From: an uncultured Prevotellaceae bacterium | Lineage (GTDB): Bacteria > Bacteroidota > Bacteroidia > Bacteroidales > Bacteroidaceae | Reading direction: 5' to 3' | NCBI GenBank assembly: GCA_900315565.1 | Contig: OMZS01000017.1 | Location: forward strand, 1 to 64,000 | Length of the DNA stretch: 64,000 nt | Shown here: positions 41,014 to 49,497 of the stretch, piece after piece | Position numbering within the stretch: position 1 is the stretch's first letter | How the letters are laid out: every line of letters starts with the position of its first letter | Program-made: the position numbers and the translations under genes | Notes under the pieces: model-generated | Seen by the model: only the letters and a program-made list of their open reading frames with translations | What the model was told of the DNA's origin: nothing | Databases searched by the model: none

Positions 41014-41781
41014 TTACATTTGGCTTTCGCCTTCGGCGTATTCGGAGAGGAAGAAGTGCTCGCCGTCGAAGACGACGTATGAAAATTGCCAAATCCAGTC
41101 GCCGAGGATAATCATGCGCGTTTTATGACTGAGCATCAGGTCGAGCTCTATATGGCGATGGCCATAGATAAAGTAGTCGATGTCCGGATGCGTCTGCATG
41201 TATTGTTTGGTGTATTTCACGAGTATTTCCTTGTCCTCACCCATGTAGGGCGGCTCTTTGCCGTCGGCCCTTTTCAGTCGTGAGCGTTTGGCCCACGAGA
41301 GTCCGAACCACATGGCCCAGCGCGGATGGAGGGTGGAGAACAGCCGCTGGCACGTGGTGTTATGGAAGATGCTGCGGATGAATCTGAAGCTCTTGTTTTC
41401 GTCGCCCAGTCCGTCGCCGTGGGCAAGATAAAACACCTTGTCGTAAATCTCCGTGGTGGTGGGCTTTTTGTGGAGAATCACCCCGCATTCCTTTTCCAGG
41501 TAGCCATACATCCAAATGTCGTGGTTGCCAGTGAAATAGTGAACCTCCACACCCATGTCGGTGAGTTCGGAAAGCTTGCCCAGAAAACGGGTGTATCCTT
41601 TCGGCACGGTGTATTTCCATTCATACCAGAAGTCAAACATGTCGCCCAGCAGATAGACTGCCGCGGCTTTGTGCTTGATGCTGTCGAGAAATCTCACCAG
41701 CCGGCGTTCCTGCATGCGTCCGTGGTCGATGGCCCACGAGCCCAAGTGGGCATCGGAAAGGAAATATATGTTCTTGTTCAT
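41014..41781 (-). CDS. lpxH: UDP-2,3-diacylglucosamine diphosphatase LpxH-like
   Basis: Calcineurin-like metallophosphoesterase; in lipid A synthesis it hydrolyses UDP-2,3-diacylglucosamine to lipid X. Metal motifs in order: SDAHLGS, GDMFDFWYEW, TGNHDIW, LAHGDGLG and YGHRHIE. At 255 residues it is close to family length. Substrate assignment follows from the family and the FDFWYEW segment; a distinct phosphodiester substrate cannot be excluded. Confidence 0.85.
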   Translation of the reverse strand: MNKNIYFLSDAHLGSWAIDHGRMQERRLVRFLDSIKHKAAAVYLLGDMFDFWYEWKYTVPKGYTRFLGKLSELTDMGVEVHYFTGNHDIWMYGYLEKECGVILHKKPTTTEIYDKVFYLAHGDGLGDENKSFRFIRSIFHNTTCQRLFSTLHPRWAMWFGLSWAKRSRLKRADGKEPPYMGEDKEILVKYTKQYMQTHPDIDYFIYGHRHIELDLMLSHKTRMIILGDWIWQFSYVVFDGEHFFLSEYAEGESQM

Positions 41782-41849
41782 GTTCTTTCAGTTCTGATGT
41801 GTTAGTTTATCTTTTGACAAAACCAAGGTGTGTGCTCTGTAAGTGGGTC

Positions 41850-42170
41850 TTAGTCGAAGCCCAGCTCAACGCGTGCCTCCTCGCTCATCATGCTTTGGTC
41901 CCAGACCGGCTCGAAAACCAGGTTTACGTTGACGCTGCCCACTCCCTCAACGCTCTCAATCTTCGAGCGCACGTCTTCGAGAATAAAGTCGGCAGCAGGG
42001 CACGACGGGGCGGTGAAAGTCATATCTACATCCACGCTTCCGTCGTCTTTCACGTCGATTTTGTAAATCATGCCGAGATTCCAGATGTCCACCGGAATCT
42101 CGGGGTCGTAAACCGTTTTCAGCACATCCACAATGCGACTTTCTATCTGGGTCTTTTCTTCCTGTTTCAT
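41850..42170 (-). CDS. SufT/MIP18-type iron-sulfur assembly factor, 106 aa
   Basis: DUF59 family: SRIVDVLKTVYDPEIPVDIW, LGMIYKIDVKDDGSVDVDMT and the cysteine in TAPSCPAADFIL. Members help assemble iron-sulfur clusters. Start placed at 42170 (MKQEEKTQIESR) because the upstream 28 codons are unconserved and overlap the promoter; -7 box TATTTTTG lies at 42199-42192. Confidence 0.88.
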   Translation of the reverse strand: MKQEEKTQIESRIVDVLKTVYDPEIPVDIWNLGMIYKIDVKDDGSVDVDMTFTAPSCPAADFILEDVRSKIESVEGVGSVNVNLVFEPVWDQSMMSEEARVELGFD

Positions 42171-42191
42171 AACATCGTTTCTTTTTGGCCA

Positions 42192-42199
42192 CAAAAATA
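42192..42199 (-). promoter_or_regulatory. -7 box of the SufT-like gene
   Basis: TATTTTTG on the minus strand, 21 nt before the ATG. Confidence 0.55.
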
Positions 42200-42241
42200 C
42201 AAAATATTTTGAAATTGTGGCTCCAAATCGGAATAAATGTT

Positions 42242-42249
42242 TATCTTTG
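42242..42249 (+). promoter_or_regulatory. -7 box of the glycosyltransferase gene, very near the ATG
   Basis: TATCTTTG ends 5 nt before the ATG at 42255, implying a leaderless or nearly leaderless transcript. Confidence 0.5.
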
Positions 42250-42254
42250 CCCAC

Positions 42255-43298
42255 ATGAAATATTCCATTATTGTTCCTGTTTATAATCGCCCCGACGAGG
42301 TGGACGAACTGCTCAGAAGCCTTACCGGGCAGACTATGAAAGATTTCGAGGTGCTCATTGTGGAAGACGGCTCACAGCGTGACTGCCGCGAGGTGGTAGA
42401 GAAATACAAGCCGCAGCTGAACCTGAAATATTTCGCTAAACCCAACTCGGGCCCCGGGCAGAGCCGCAACTACGGCGCCCAGCGCGCACAGGGCGACATG
42501 CTCATTGTGCTCGACTCCGACGTGGTGCTGCCGCAGGGATACATGGAGGCCGTTGACGACGAGATGCGCCGCCAGCCGGTTGTGGCGTTTGGAGGTCCCG
42601 ACGCCTCGCACCCCTCGTTCACCAATGTGCAGAAGGCCATCAGCTACTCCATGACATCGTTTTTCACCACGGGCGGCATACGTGGTGGCAAGAAAAAGCT
42701 CGACAAATTCTATCCGCGCTCGTTCAACATGGGCATTCGCCGCGACGTTTACCAGCAACTCGGAGGATTCTCGAAGATGCGCTTTGGCGAAGACATAGAC
42801 TTTAGCTACCGCATTGTGGAGGCTGGCCACCAGCCGAGGCTTTTCGCCGACGCTTGGGTGTGGCACAAGCGCCGCACCGACTTCCGTAAGTTTTTCCGCC
42901 AGGTGTATAACAGTGGCATTGCGCGCATCAATCTTGAGAAGCGCCATCCCGGCACCCTGAAACTGGTTCATCTGCTTCCGGCCGTTTTTACTGTTGGCGT
43001 CATTGCTCTGGTGCTCGTTTCGGCCGTGGGGCGCGCCCTGATGCACTACGATGCCCCCAACTGGCGCACGTGGTATTGGGTTTGTGCGTTGCCATGGATT
43101 CCCATTTTGCTCTACAGCCTCGTGATTTTCATCGATTCTGCCCTGAAGAACAAGAGCCTGCGGGTGGGACTGCTCTCTGTGCCCGCTGCTTTCGTACAGC
43201 TCATGGGCTATGGCTTCGGCTTCATTGAGTCGTGGTGGAAACGCTGCGTACTGAAACAAGACGAGTTCACTGCCTTTGAAAAGACTTTCTACAAATAA
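42255..43298 (+). CDS. Family 2 glycosyltransferase, 347 aa
   Basis: GT-A fold: YSIIVPVYNRPDEVDELL, EVLIVEDGSQRD, the D-x-D-type LDSDVVLP and the GEDIDFSYRI region. Three hydrophobic helices at the C-terminal end (around 240-320) suggest membrane association. The start at 42255 (MKYSIIVP) replaces a longer frame that includes the promoter. radC follows after 2 nt. Acceptor unknown; possibly cell-surface glycan synthesis. Confidence 0.9.
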   Translation: MKYSIIVPVYNRPDEVDELLRSLTGQTMKDFEVLIVEDGSQRDCREVVEKYKPQLNLKYFAKPNSGPGQSRNYGAQRAQGDMLIVLDSDVVLPQGYMEAVDDEMRRQPVVAFGGPDASHPSFTNVQKAISYSMTSFFTTGGIRGGKKKLDKFYPRSFNMGIRRDVYQQLGGFSKMRFGEDIDFSYRIVEAGHQPRLFADAWVWHKRRTDFRKFFRQVYNSGIARINLEKRHPGTLKLVHLLPAVFTVGVIALVLVSAVGRALMHYDAPNWRTWYWVCALPWIPILLYSLVIFIDSALKNKSLRVGLLSVPAAFVQLMGYGFGFIESWWKRCVLKQDEFTAFEKTFYK

Positions 43299-43300
43299 TT

Positions 43301-43987
43301 ATGGAAAAGCTCTCCATCAATCAGTGGGCCGAAGAAGACCGCCCGCGCGAAAAACTGATGAGGCTCGGGGCCGAGGCACTGTCCAATGCCGAGTTGCTGG
43401 CCATCCTCATTGGGTCGGGCTCTCCCAAAGAGAGCGCCGTGAGTCTGATGCAGCGCGTGCTGAGCGACTGCGACAACAACCTCAACACGCTGGGCAAGCG
43501 CAGCATTCACGAGCTGATGGAATACAATGGGGTGGGCGATGCCAAAGCCATTACCATCCTGGCTGCCTGCGAGCTGGGTAAGCGGCGCCAGCTGGAAAAA
43601 GCCGCAGAGCGGAAAGACATTGGCACCGCGATGGACATTTATAACCTGGTTCATCCCAAGATGCAGGATCTCGACGTGGAAGAGGCCTGGGTGCTGCTGA
43701 TGAATCAAAACCACAAGCTGATAAAAAGCCTCCGCATTTCGCATGGAGGCATCACCGAGACGGCGGTCGATGTGCGCGTCATCATGAAAGAGGCTATTCT
43801 GGCCAACGCCACGGTGCTGGCCCTCTGCCACAACCATCCCAGCAACAATCCGAGGCCGAGCAAAGACGACGACCGCCTCACCCAGCGCGTCAAGAACGCC
43901 TGCGAGCTGATGCGCATCTACTTCATGGATCATGTCATCGTCACCGACGGAAAGTATTACTCCTATTACGAACAGGGGAGACTATAA
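43301..43987 (+). CDS. radC: RadC-family JAB-domain protein
   Basis: N-terminal helix-hairpin-helix part (LMRLGAEALSNAELLAILIG, VGDAKAITILAACELGKR) and C-terminal JAB/MPN metallohydrolase-like domain with the H-x-H...D triad in LCHNHPSNNPRPSKDD. 228 residues, family length. Its DNA-repair role is historical and unproven. Ends before a clear hairpin terminator. Confidence 0.93.
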   Translation: MEKLSINQWAEEDRPREKLMRLGAEALSNAELLAILIGSGSPKESAVSLMQRVLSDCDNNLNTLGKRSIHELMEYNGVGDAKAITILAACELGKRRQLEKAAERKDIGTAMDIYNLVHPKMQDLDVEEAWVLLMNQNHKLIKSLRISHGGITETAVDVRVIMKEAILANATVLALCHNHPSNNPRPSKDDDRLTQRVKNACELMRIYFMDHVIVTDGKYYSYYEQGRL

Positions 43988-43990
43988 CAA

Positions 43991-44022
43991 ATAACGGGCA
44001 GCCGCTGAGGGTTGCCCGTTAT
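43991..44022. terminator. Terminator between radC and efp
   Basis: ATAACGGGCA (43991-44000) pairs with TGCCCGTTAT (44013-44022); lies between convergent genes. Confidence 0.75.
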
Positions 44023-44062
44023 AAGGATGTCGGTTATGATGAAGTAAAGTTTTGTTTTTGTC

Positions 44063-44629
44063 TTACTCCTTCACGCGGTTGAGGTAAGAACCGTCGCGTG
44101 TGTCAACCTGAATGAGGTCGCCCTCGTTGATGAACAGGGGCACGCGCACCTCGACGCCAGTCTCCACGGTGGCGGGTTTGAGTGTGTTGGTGGCGGTGTC
44201 GCCCTTGATGCCCGGCTCAGAGTGGACGACGCGGAGGTTTGTCTTCACTGGCATTTCGGCATAGAGGATGGTGCCGTCGGTGGTGTCGCTGATGACCTGC
44301 ACCACGTCGCCTTCCTTCATGTATTCGTGGCCGATGACAAGGTCGTTGGCGATGGGAATCTGCTCGTAGGTTTCCTGGTTCATGAAAATGCGGCCTGTAG
44401 AGTCCTCGTAGAGGTACTGGTAGGGGCGGTGCTCGATGATGACGTCCTCGAGTTTCTCACCGATGTTGTAGCGTCTTTCAAGCACGCGTCCGTCGCTGAC
44501 GTTCTTGAGCTTGATGTTCATGATGGTGTTGCCTTTGCCCGGCTTGCGGTGCTGGAAATCGATGCAAACCCAGATTCCTCCGTCCATACGGATGGCTGTT
44601 CCTTTCTTAATGTCTTGTGAATTAATCAT
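44063..44629 (-). CDS. efp: Elongation factor P
   Basis: Relieves ribosome stalling at polyproline. Three beta-barrel domains over 188 residues. The domain I loop reads HRKPGKGNTIMNIKLKN, with Lys at the tip (GKG), the site modified in many EF-Ps. C-terminal signature VETGVEVRVPLFINEGDLIQ and DTRGSY-like VDTRDGSYLNRVKE. Own promoter (44689-44682). Confidence 0.97.
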   Translation of the reverse strand: MINSQDIKKGTAIRMDGGIWVCIDFQHRKPGKGNTIMNIKLKNVSDGRVLERRYNIGEKLEDVIIEHRPYQYLYEDSTGRIFMNQETYEQIPIANDLVIGHEYMKEGDVVQVISDTTDGTILYAEMPVKTNLRVVHSEPGIKGDTATNTLKPATVETGVEVRVPLFINEGDLIQVDTRDGSYLNRVKE

Positions 44630-44681
44630 CTTTTTTATGTTTTTTGATTGAAAAAATCGCTTTTTGTCGCTTAATCGGGTG

Positions 44682-44689
44682 CAAAGTTA
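44682..44689 (-). promoter_or_regulatory. -7 box of efp
   Basis: TAACTTTG on the minus strand, 52 nt before the ATG. Confidence 0.55.
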
Positions 44690-44740
44690 CTGAAATTCTA
44701 GAAAAAAACATAAAAAGAAGGGGTAAAAATTGCATATTTC

Positions 44741-44771
44741 TTTGTGGTTTCGAAAAATATGAGTAATTTTG
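44741..44771 (+). promoter_or_regulatory. Consensus promoter of rpmH
   Basis: TTTG (44741-44744), 19-nt spacer and TAATTTTG (44764-44771), a perfect Bacteroidetes promoter, 44 nt before the ATG. Confidence 0.8.
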
Positions 44772-44815
44772 CAGCCCAAAAGCGTGAAAATAATAACATA
44801 AATAAGAATAGAGCA

Positions 44816-44971
44816 ATGAAAAGAACATTTCAGCCCCACAATCGTCGCCGCGTGAACAAGCATGGTTTCCGCGAGCGTATGGCAACCAAGAATGGCCGCC
44901 GCGTTTTGGCTTCACGCCGCGCCAAAGGCCGTAAGAAACTCTCTGTTTCTGACGAGAATCACGGAAAGTAA
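44816..44971 (+). CDS. rpmH: 50S ribosomal protein L34
   Basis: 51 residues beginning [18 protein letters not shown], followed by [20 protein letters not shown], the invariant L34 sequence. A longer upstream in-frame start (44744) lies inside the promoter and is rejected. Terminator at 45001. The dnaA/rnpA neighbours seen in other phyla are absent. Confidence 0.98.
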   Translation: MKRTFQPHNRRRVNKHGFRERMATKNGRRVLASRRAKGRKKLSVSDENHGK

Positions 44972-45000
44972 ACCGTCGTCAGTCACGAATAATGAAGGAA

Positions 45001-45045
45001 AACAGAAAGAAGTAAAGCTTAATCTTTGCTTCTTTCTGTTTTTTT
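45001..45045 (+). terminator. Intrinsic terminator of rpmH
   Basis: Arms AACAGAAAGAAGTAAAG (45001-45017) and CTTTGCTTCTTTCTGTT (45024-45040), one mismatch, followed by T5 or more. Confidence 0.9.
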
Positions 45046-45065
45046 GTTTACCTTTGGCAGCAGCT

Positions 45066-45149
45066 GAAGGTACTTTCGCTCGGAAAAGAAAAGAAAAACA
45101 AGTTTTCCTTTTGCTTTTCGCTCGCTTATTCGTACCTTTGACGTATGCC
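45066..45149 (+). repeat. Promoter-bearing tandem repeat, unit 1
   Basis: 84-nt unit starting GAAGGTACTTTCGCTCGGAA and containing a perfect promoter TTTG (45110-45113)-N19-TACCTTTG (45133-45140). Repeated in unit 2 with a one-base length change. Confidence 0.85.
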
Positions 45150-45225
45150 GAAGGTACTTTCGCTCGGAAAAGCATAAGAAAAACAAGTTTTCCTTTTGCT
45201 TTTCGCTCGCTTATTCGTACCTTTG
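45150..45225 (+). promoter_or_regulatory. Promoter-bearing tandem repeat, unit 2
   Basis: Copy of unit 1 with TTTG (45195-45198)-N19-TACCTTTG (45218-45225). This is the nearer of two equal promoters for the PASTA-rluD-ddl operon. A third TACCTTTG occurs at 45049-45056 without a matching -33 spacing. Confidence 0.8.
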
Positions 45226-45316
45226 CACTGTCCTCACTGTCTGTTGCGCTTCAGGGCAACGCTTGCTGTGGGAGCGGGGGCAGGCCAGAGGTAATGAAAA
45301 CCAAAACATAGACGCG

Positions 45317-46105
45317 ATGAAAGCAGCAGAGTTTGTAAAGAAGATATTCAGTCTGAGGCTGTGGGCCAATCTGGTGGCCATGGCCCTGGTGGTGGTGCTG
45401 TTGTGCTTTGGAGTAAAGTATGGTATTGACTTCTACACCCACCACGGAGAGAAAATCATTGTGCCCGATGTGAAGCACAAGTCGTTTAGCGACGCAAAAC
45501 ACATACTCGCCGACCGCGACCTGGAAATTGTGGTCAGCGATACGGGCTACATCAAGACGCTTCCCCCCGACTGTATTCTTGAACAGTCGCCAGAGCCCGG
45601 CGCCGTGGTCAAGTCGGGCAGGCTGATCTACGTCATTATCAATTCGCCCAGCACGCCCAAGCTCACCATACCCGACGTAATCGACAACAGCTCCATGCGC
45701 GAGGCACGGGCCAAACTCATCGCCATGGGATTCAAGGTAATCGACCCCGAGTATGTGCCTGGCGAACGCGACTGGGTGTATGGCATCAAGGTGCGCGGAA
45801 GAAATGTTGTCACCGGCGACCGAGTGTCTATCGAGGACCCGCTCATTCTGCAGGTGGGCGACGGCAAGCGCGACCTGATGGACTCTGTCAGTTTCATCGA
45901 TCCCGTTTATCCTGAGCTTGAAGAAGAGGACGAATTCGAGGAGGTGCTCGAACTGGAAACCAACCATGAGGGCAAAGAACCCACAGAGGTCAACCCCGCT
46001 CAGCCCGCACAACCGGCACAGCCCGCCCAGCCAGCTGAGCCGAAACCCTCTTCACCTGCAACACCACAGCCGTCGCAACCCGTCAACAGCCCCCAACAAG
46101 AGTAA
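45317..46105 (+). CDS. PASTA-domain membrane protein, 262 aa
   Basis: Start at 45317 (MKAAEFVKKIFSLRLWANLV) rather than the longer frame, as this puts the single span (about 16-38) near the N-terminus. Three PASTA units follow (IIVPDVKHKSFSDAKHIL, LTIPDVIDNSSMREARAKL, and one with VYGIKVRGRNVVTGDRV), then an acidic and Pro/Gln/Ala-rich tail (PAQPAQPAQPAQPAEPKPSS). PASTA domains bind peptidoglycan stems or beta-lactams. Linked to rluD by 6 nt and to ddl further on, in keeping with a cell-wall role. Confidence 0.85.
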   Translation: MKAAEFVKKIFSLRLWANLVAMALVVVLLCFGVKYGIDFYTHHGEKIIVPDVKHKSFSDAKHILADRDLEIVVSDTGYIKTLPPDCILEQSPEPGAVVKSGRLIYVIINSPSTPKLTIPDVIDNSSMREARAKLIAMGFKVIDPEYVPGERDWVYGIKVRGRNVVTGDRVSIEDPLILQVGDGKRDLMDSVSFIDPVYPELEEEDEFEEVLELETNHEGKEPTEVNPAQPAQPAQPAQPAEPKPSSPATPQPSQPVNSPQQE

Positions 46106-46111
46106 TCGCAC

Positions 46112-47176
46112 ATGATGACAACCGAACAAATGGAAGCCATGCTCGAAGACGACGAGCAGCAACTCTACGAACACTTCCGCATAGAGGTGGACAAAGGGCA
46201 GGAGCCGTTGCGCATCGACAAGTTCCTCTTCGAGCACATGCAGCACTCCAGCCGCAATCGCATACAGAAAGCGGCCGATGCCGGGTTTGTGCATGTCAAC
46301 GAGCGGCCTGTGAAAAGTAATTATAAGGTACGCGCGGGCGACATCATCACACTGATGCTCGACCGGCCCCACTACGATACCACCATTCAGCCCGAGGACA
46401 TCCCGCTCGACGTGGTCTATGAGGACGATGAGCTCATGGTGGTCAACAAGGCGGCGGGTATGGTGGTGCATCCTGGCTGCGGCAATTTCAGCGGCACGCT
46501 TGTCAACGCCGTTGCGTGGCACTTGCGCCATCTTCCAAGCTACGATCCCAACGACCCCGAGGTGGGACTTGTACATCGAATTGACAAGGACACCAGCGGC
46601 CTCATTGTAGTGGCCAAAACGCCTGATGCCAAGTCGCGGCTGGGCGTGCAGTTCTTCAACAAAACCAGCCGGCGCACCTATCTGGCGCTGGTTTGGGGCA
46701 ATTTCACCGACGACGAAGGGCGCATAGAAGGCAACATTGGGCGCGACCCCAAGGACCGCCTCAGAATGACTGTCTTCCCTCCCGACTCAGAGTATGGGAA
46801 ACCCGCTGTCACCCACTATCGGGTGGTGGAACGGTTCGGATACACCACGCTCGTGGAGTGCCGTCTTGAAACAGGGCGCACCCACCAGATACGCGCTCAC
46901 ATGCGCCACATAGGACATCCCCTCTTTGGCGACGAGCGCTATGGCGGCACTGAGATTTTGCGCGGAGAGCGCAGCAGTACCTACAAGGCGTTCATCAGCA
47001 ACTGCTTCAAACTGTGCCCCCGTCAGGCGCTTCACGCCCAGACGTTGGGATTCGACCATCCCGTCACGCGCAAACCGATGGATTTCACCTCACCGCTGCC
47101 TGCCGACATGGCTGCTCTCATCGACAAGTGGCGCGGCTACATCAAAGGATTCCAAGGAGAAATCAAGGAGAGTTGA
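46112..47176 (+). CDS. rluD: 23S rRNA pseudouridine synthase RluD-like
   Basis: N-terminal S4 RNA-binding domain (RIDKFLFEHMQHSSRNRIQK) and RluA-type catalytic domain with the Asp in VGLVHRIDKDTSGLIVVAKT; LETGRTHQIRAHMRHIGHPL and GDERYGG complete the family. In E. coli RluD modifies helix 69. RluD is chosen over RluC by overall likeness and the S4 domain; substrate not shown here. 36 nt before ddl. Confidence 0.9.
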   Translation: MMTTEQMEAMLEDDEQQLYEHFRIEVDKGQEPLRIDKFLFEHMQHSSRNRIQKAADAGFVHVNERPVKSNYKVRAGDIITLMLDRPHYDTTIQPEDIPLDVVYEDDELMVVNKAAGMVVHPGCGNFSGTLVNAVAWHLRHLPSYDPNDPEVGLVHRIDKDTSGLIVVAKTPDAKSRLGVQFFNKTSRRTYLALVWGNFTDDEGRIEGNIGRDPKDRLRMTVFPPDSEYGKPAVTHYRVVERFGYTTLVECRLETGRTHQIRAHMRHIGHPLFGDERYGGTEILRGERSSTYKAFISNCFKLCPRQALHAQTLGFDHPVTRKPMDFTSPLPADMAALIDKWRGYIKGFQGEIKES

Positions 47177-47212
47177 GAACTGATTACACGGAAAGATAAT
47201 TAAACAAAGAAT

Positions 47213-48205
47213 ATGAAAAATATTAAGAGAACCATTGCCATTGTCTGCGGAGGCGACTCGTCGGAATACGAAGTGTCATTGCGCTCCGCACAAGGTCTTT
47301 ATTCGTTTTTCGACAAAGAACGTTACGATGTTTACATTGTCATTGTACGAGGCATTAACTGGCGTGTGCAGCTCGGCGACGGAACCACTGCGCCCATCGA
47401 CCGCAACGACTTCTCGTTTCAGGAGAACGGCAAGCTCGTTGTGTTCGACTACGCATACATCACCATCCACGGCACACCCGGAGAGAACGGCATACTGCAG
47501 GGCTATTTCGAGCTCATCCATCTGCCTTACTCCACCAGTGGCGTGCTCGTTGAGGCCATGACCTTCGACAAGTTTGTGCTCAACCAGTATCTGCGCGGCT
47601 ATGGCGTGAGCGTGGCCGACAGCCTGCTCATTCGCAAGGGCTACGAGCAGCTGGTCAGCGACGACGAGATTGAAGAGCGCATTGGCATGCCTTGTTTTGT
47701 GAAACCTGCTGCCGACGGAAGCAGTTTCGGTGTGTCGAAGGTGAAGAACAAAGACCAGCTGGCACCCGCCATCCGCAAGGCCATGATGGAGAGCGACGAC
47801 GTGATGGTGGAAAGCTACCTCGAGGGCACCGAAATCACCATTGGCTGCTACAAGACCAGAACCAAGTCGGTGCTCTTCCCCGCCACGGAAGTGGTCACCC
47901 GAAACGAGTTTTTCGACTACGATGCCAAATACAACGGGCAGGTGCAGGAAATCACGCCTGCGCGCATTTCTGCTGATATTGCCGAGCGAGCCAACCAAAT
48001 CACCAGCCACATCTACGACATTCTGCACTGCAACGGCATTATTCGCATCGACTACATCATCAGTCCCGAAGGCCGTATCAGCATGCTCGAAGTAAACACC
48101 ACCCCGGGCATGACAGCCACCAGCTTCATTCCCCAGCAGGTGCGTGCAGCTGGCCTCAATATGAAGGATGTGCTTACCGACATCGTAGAAAATCAGTTTG
48201 TGTAA
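47213..48205 (+). CDS. ddl: D-alanine--D-alanine ligase
   Basis: Makes the D-Ala-D-Ala dipeptide for peptidoglycan. ATP-grasp enzyme of 330 residues: AIVCGGDSSEYEVSLRSAQ (N-terminal G-G-x-S-x-E-x-x-V-S motif), VKPAADGSSFGVSKV, EGTEITIGCY and RIDYIISPEGRISMLEVNTT. Not in the dcw block as in E. coli, but in an operon with rluD and the PASTA protein. Confidence 0.96.
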   Translation: MKNIKRTIAIVCGGDSSEYEVSLRSAQGLYSFFDKERYDVYIVIVRGINWRVQLGDGTTAPIDRNDFSFQENGKLVVFDYAYITIHGTPGENGILQGYFELIHLPYSTSGVLVEAMTFDKFVLNQYLRGYGVSVADSLLIRKGYEQLVSDDEIEERIGMPCFVKPAADGSSFGVSKVKNKDQLAPAIRKAMMESDDVMVESYLEGTEITIGCYKTRTKSVLFPATEVVTRNEFFDYDAKYNGQVQEITPARISADIAERANQITSHIYDILHCNGIIRIDYIISPEGRISMLEVNTTPGMTATSFIPQQVRAAGLNMKDVLTDIVENQFV

Positions 48206-48240
48206 TTCGGCATTACACTTTCCTTTACTCCTCATCACCT

Positions 48241-48275
48241 CATTTATCATTTATCATTTATCATTTATCATTTAG
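48241..48275 (+). repeat. Heptamer array, CATTTAT type
   Basis: Five contiguous units of CATTTAT (last is CATTTAG) between ddl and the acyltransferase gene. Confidence 0.95.
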
Positions 48276-48284
48276 CAAAGCGCT

Positions 48285-49445
48285 ATGAACGACCAACTCC
48301 GAGCCTTCGATGACATCAGGCCCTTCGAACCCGAAGAACTGCCGGCCGTCTATGAGCGGCTGCTGGCCGACAAACAGTTTCAGACCGTTGTGGCATATCT
48401 CTATCCTGACGTGCCTCTGGAGGCTGTCGCCATGAAAATGCGCGCCTGCAAAACCAACCTGCAGTTTCAGAGAGAGTTTTGCTACACCTTCCTCAAGCAA
48501 CTGCTGGCCAAGGCCAGCAAAGGATGCGACATGGACTGTCAGGCCATCGACACCCGTGGTCGTTACACCTTTGTGAGCAACCACCGCGACATTGTGCTCG
48601 ACTCGGCCCTGCTCGACGTGCTGCTTTTCGACGCCGGTTTCACCACTACCTGCGAGATTGCCATTGGCGACAACCTGCTCTCGCTGCCCTGGGTGAAAGA
48701 CCTCGTGAGAGTCAACAAGTCGTTCATTGTGGAGCGTAGTCTGCCGCCGCGCCAGATGCTCATGGCCAGCAAGCGGCTGTCGGAGTACATGCACTACGCT
48801 ATAGGCCCCAAAAACGAGAATATCTGGATAGCTCAGCGCGAGGGGCGCGCCAAGGACAGCAACGACCGCACCCAGCCCGCCATCCTGAAGATGATGGCCA
48901 TGGGCGGACAGGGCAGCGTGGTGGAGCGGCTGATGCAGCTGCACATTGTGCCGCTGGCCATCAGTTATGAGTTCGACCCCTGCGACTATCTGAAGGCCGC
49001 CGAGTTTCAGCTCAAGCGCGATGTGGAGGGATGGAAAAAGTCGCCGCAGGACGATGTACTCAGCATGCGTACGGGCATCATGGGCTACAAGGGCCGCATT
49101 CACTATCAGTGCGCCCCCTGCATCGACGACTATCTGGCCGCTCTCTCGGCGGATATACCCAAGACCGAGGTGTTTGATGTCATTGCCAGTCACATCGACG
49201 AGCAAATTCATCGCAACTATCGTCTTTATCCTTCCAACTATGTTGCGCTCGACCTGCTTGAACGAAGCAGCGGCCATAGCTCTATGTACACCCTTGAAGA
49301 GAAAGCGGCTTTCGAACAGTATGTTGAGGCCCAGTTGGCCAAGATTGATATTGTTAACAAAGACGAAAGGTTCTTGCGCGAACGCATGCTGACCATGTAT
49401 GCCAATCCGGTACGCAATTTCCAAGAATCTATTAAATCCGTGTAA
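48285..49445 (+). CDS. PlsC-like 1-acylglycerol-3-phosphate acyltransferase family protein, 386 aa
   Basis: The acyltransferase motif appears as VSNHRDIVLDSALLDVLL and the second as IWIAQREGRAKDSNDRTQPA. These are the NHRD and EGRxKD signatures of a Bacteroidetes branch of glycerolipid acyltransferases, with an extra N-terminal helical part (1-80). Likely acts at the inner membrane in phospholipid or ornithine-lipid synthesis; the substrate is not established. Confidence 0.85.
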   Translation: MNDQLRAFDDIRPFEPEELPAVYERLLADKQFQTVVAYLYPDVPLEAVAMKMRACKTNLQFQREFCYTFLKQLLAKASKGCDMDCQAIDTRGRYTFVSNHRDIVLDSALLDVLLFDAGFTTTCEIAIGDNLLSLPWVKDLVRVNKSFIVERSLPPRQMLMASKRLSEYMHYAIGPKNENIWIAQREGRAKDSNDRTQPAILKMMAMGGQGSVVERLMQLHIVPLAISYEFDPCDYLKAAEFQLKRDVEGWKKSPQDDVLSMRTGIMGYKGRIHYQCAPCIDDYLAALSADIPKTEVFDVIASHIDEQIHRNYRLYPSNYVALDLLERSSGHSSMYTLEEKAAFEQYVEAQLAKIDIVNKDERFLRERMLTMYANPVRNFQESIKSV

Positions 49446-49494
49446 TCTGTGTAATCTGTGGTTCTGTGTAATCTGTGGTTCTGTTTAGTCTGTG
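49433..49494 (+). repeat. TAATCTGTGGTTCTGTG short repeats
   Basis: AAATCCGTGTAATCTGTG, TAATCTGTGGTTCTGTG twice and TTTAGTCTGTGGTT end right at the ATG of the NigD-like gene. The words resemble those of the 10.5-11.3 kb arrays and a short run at 63311-63342. Confidence 0.8.
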
Positions 49495-49497
49495 GTT

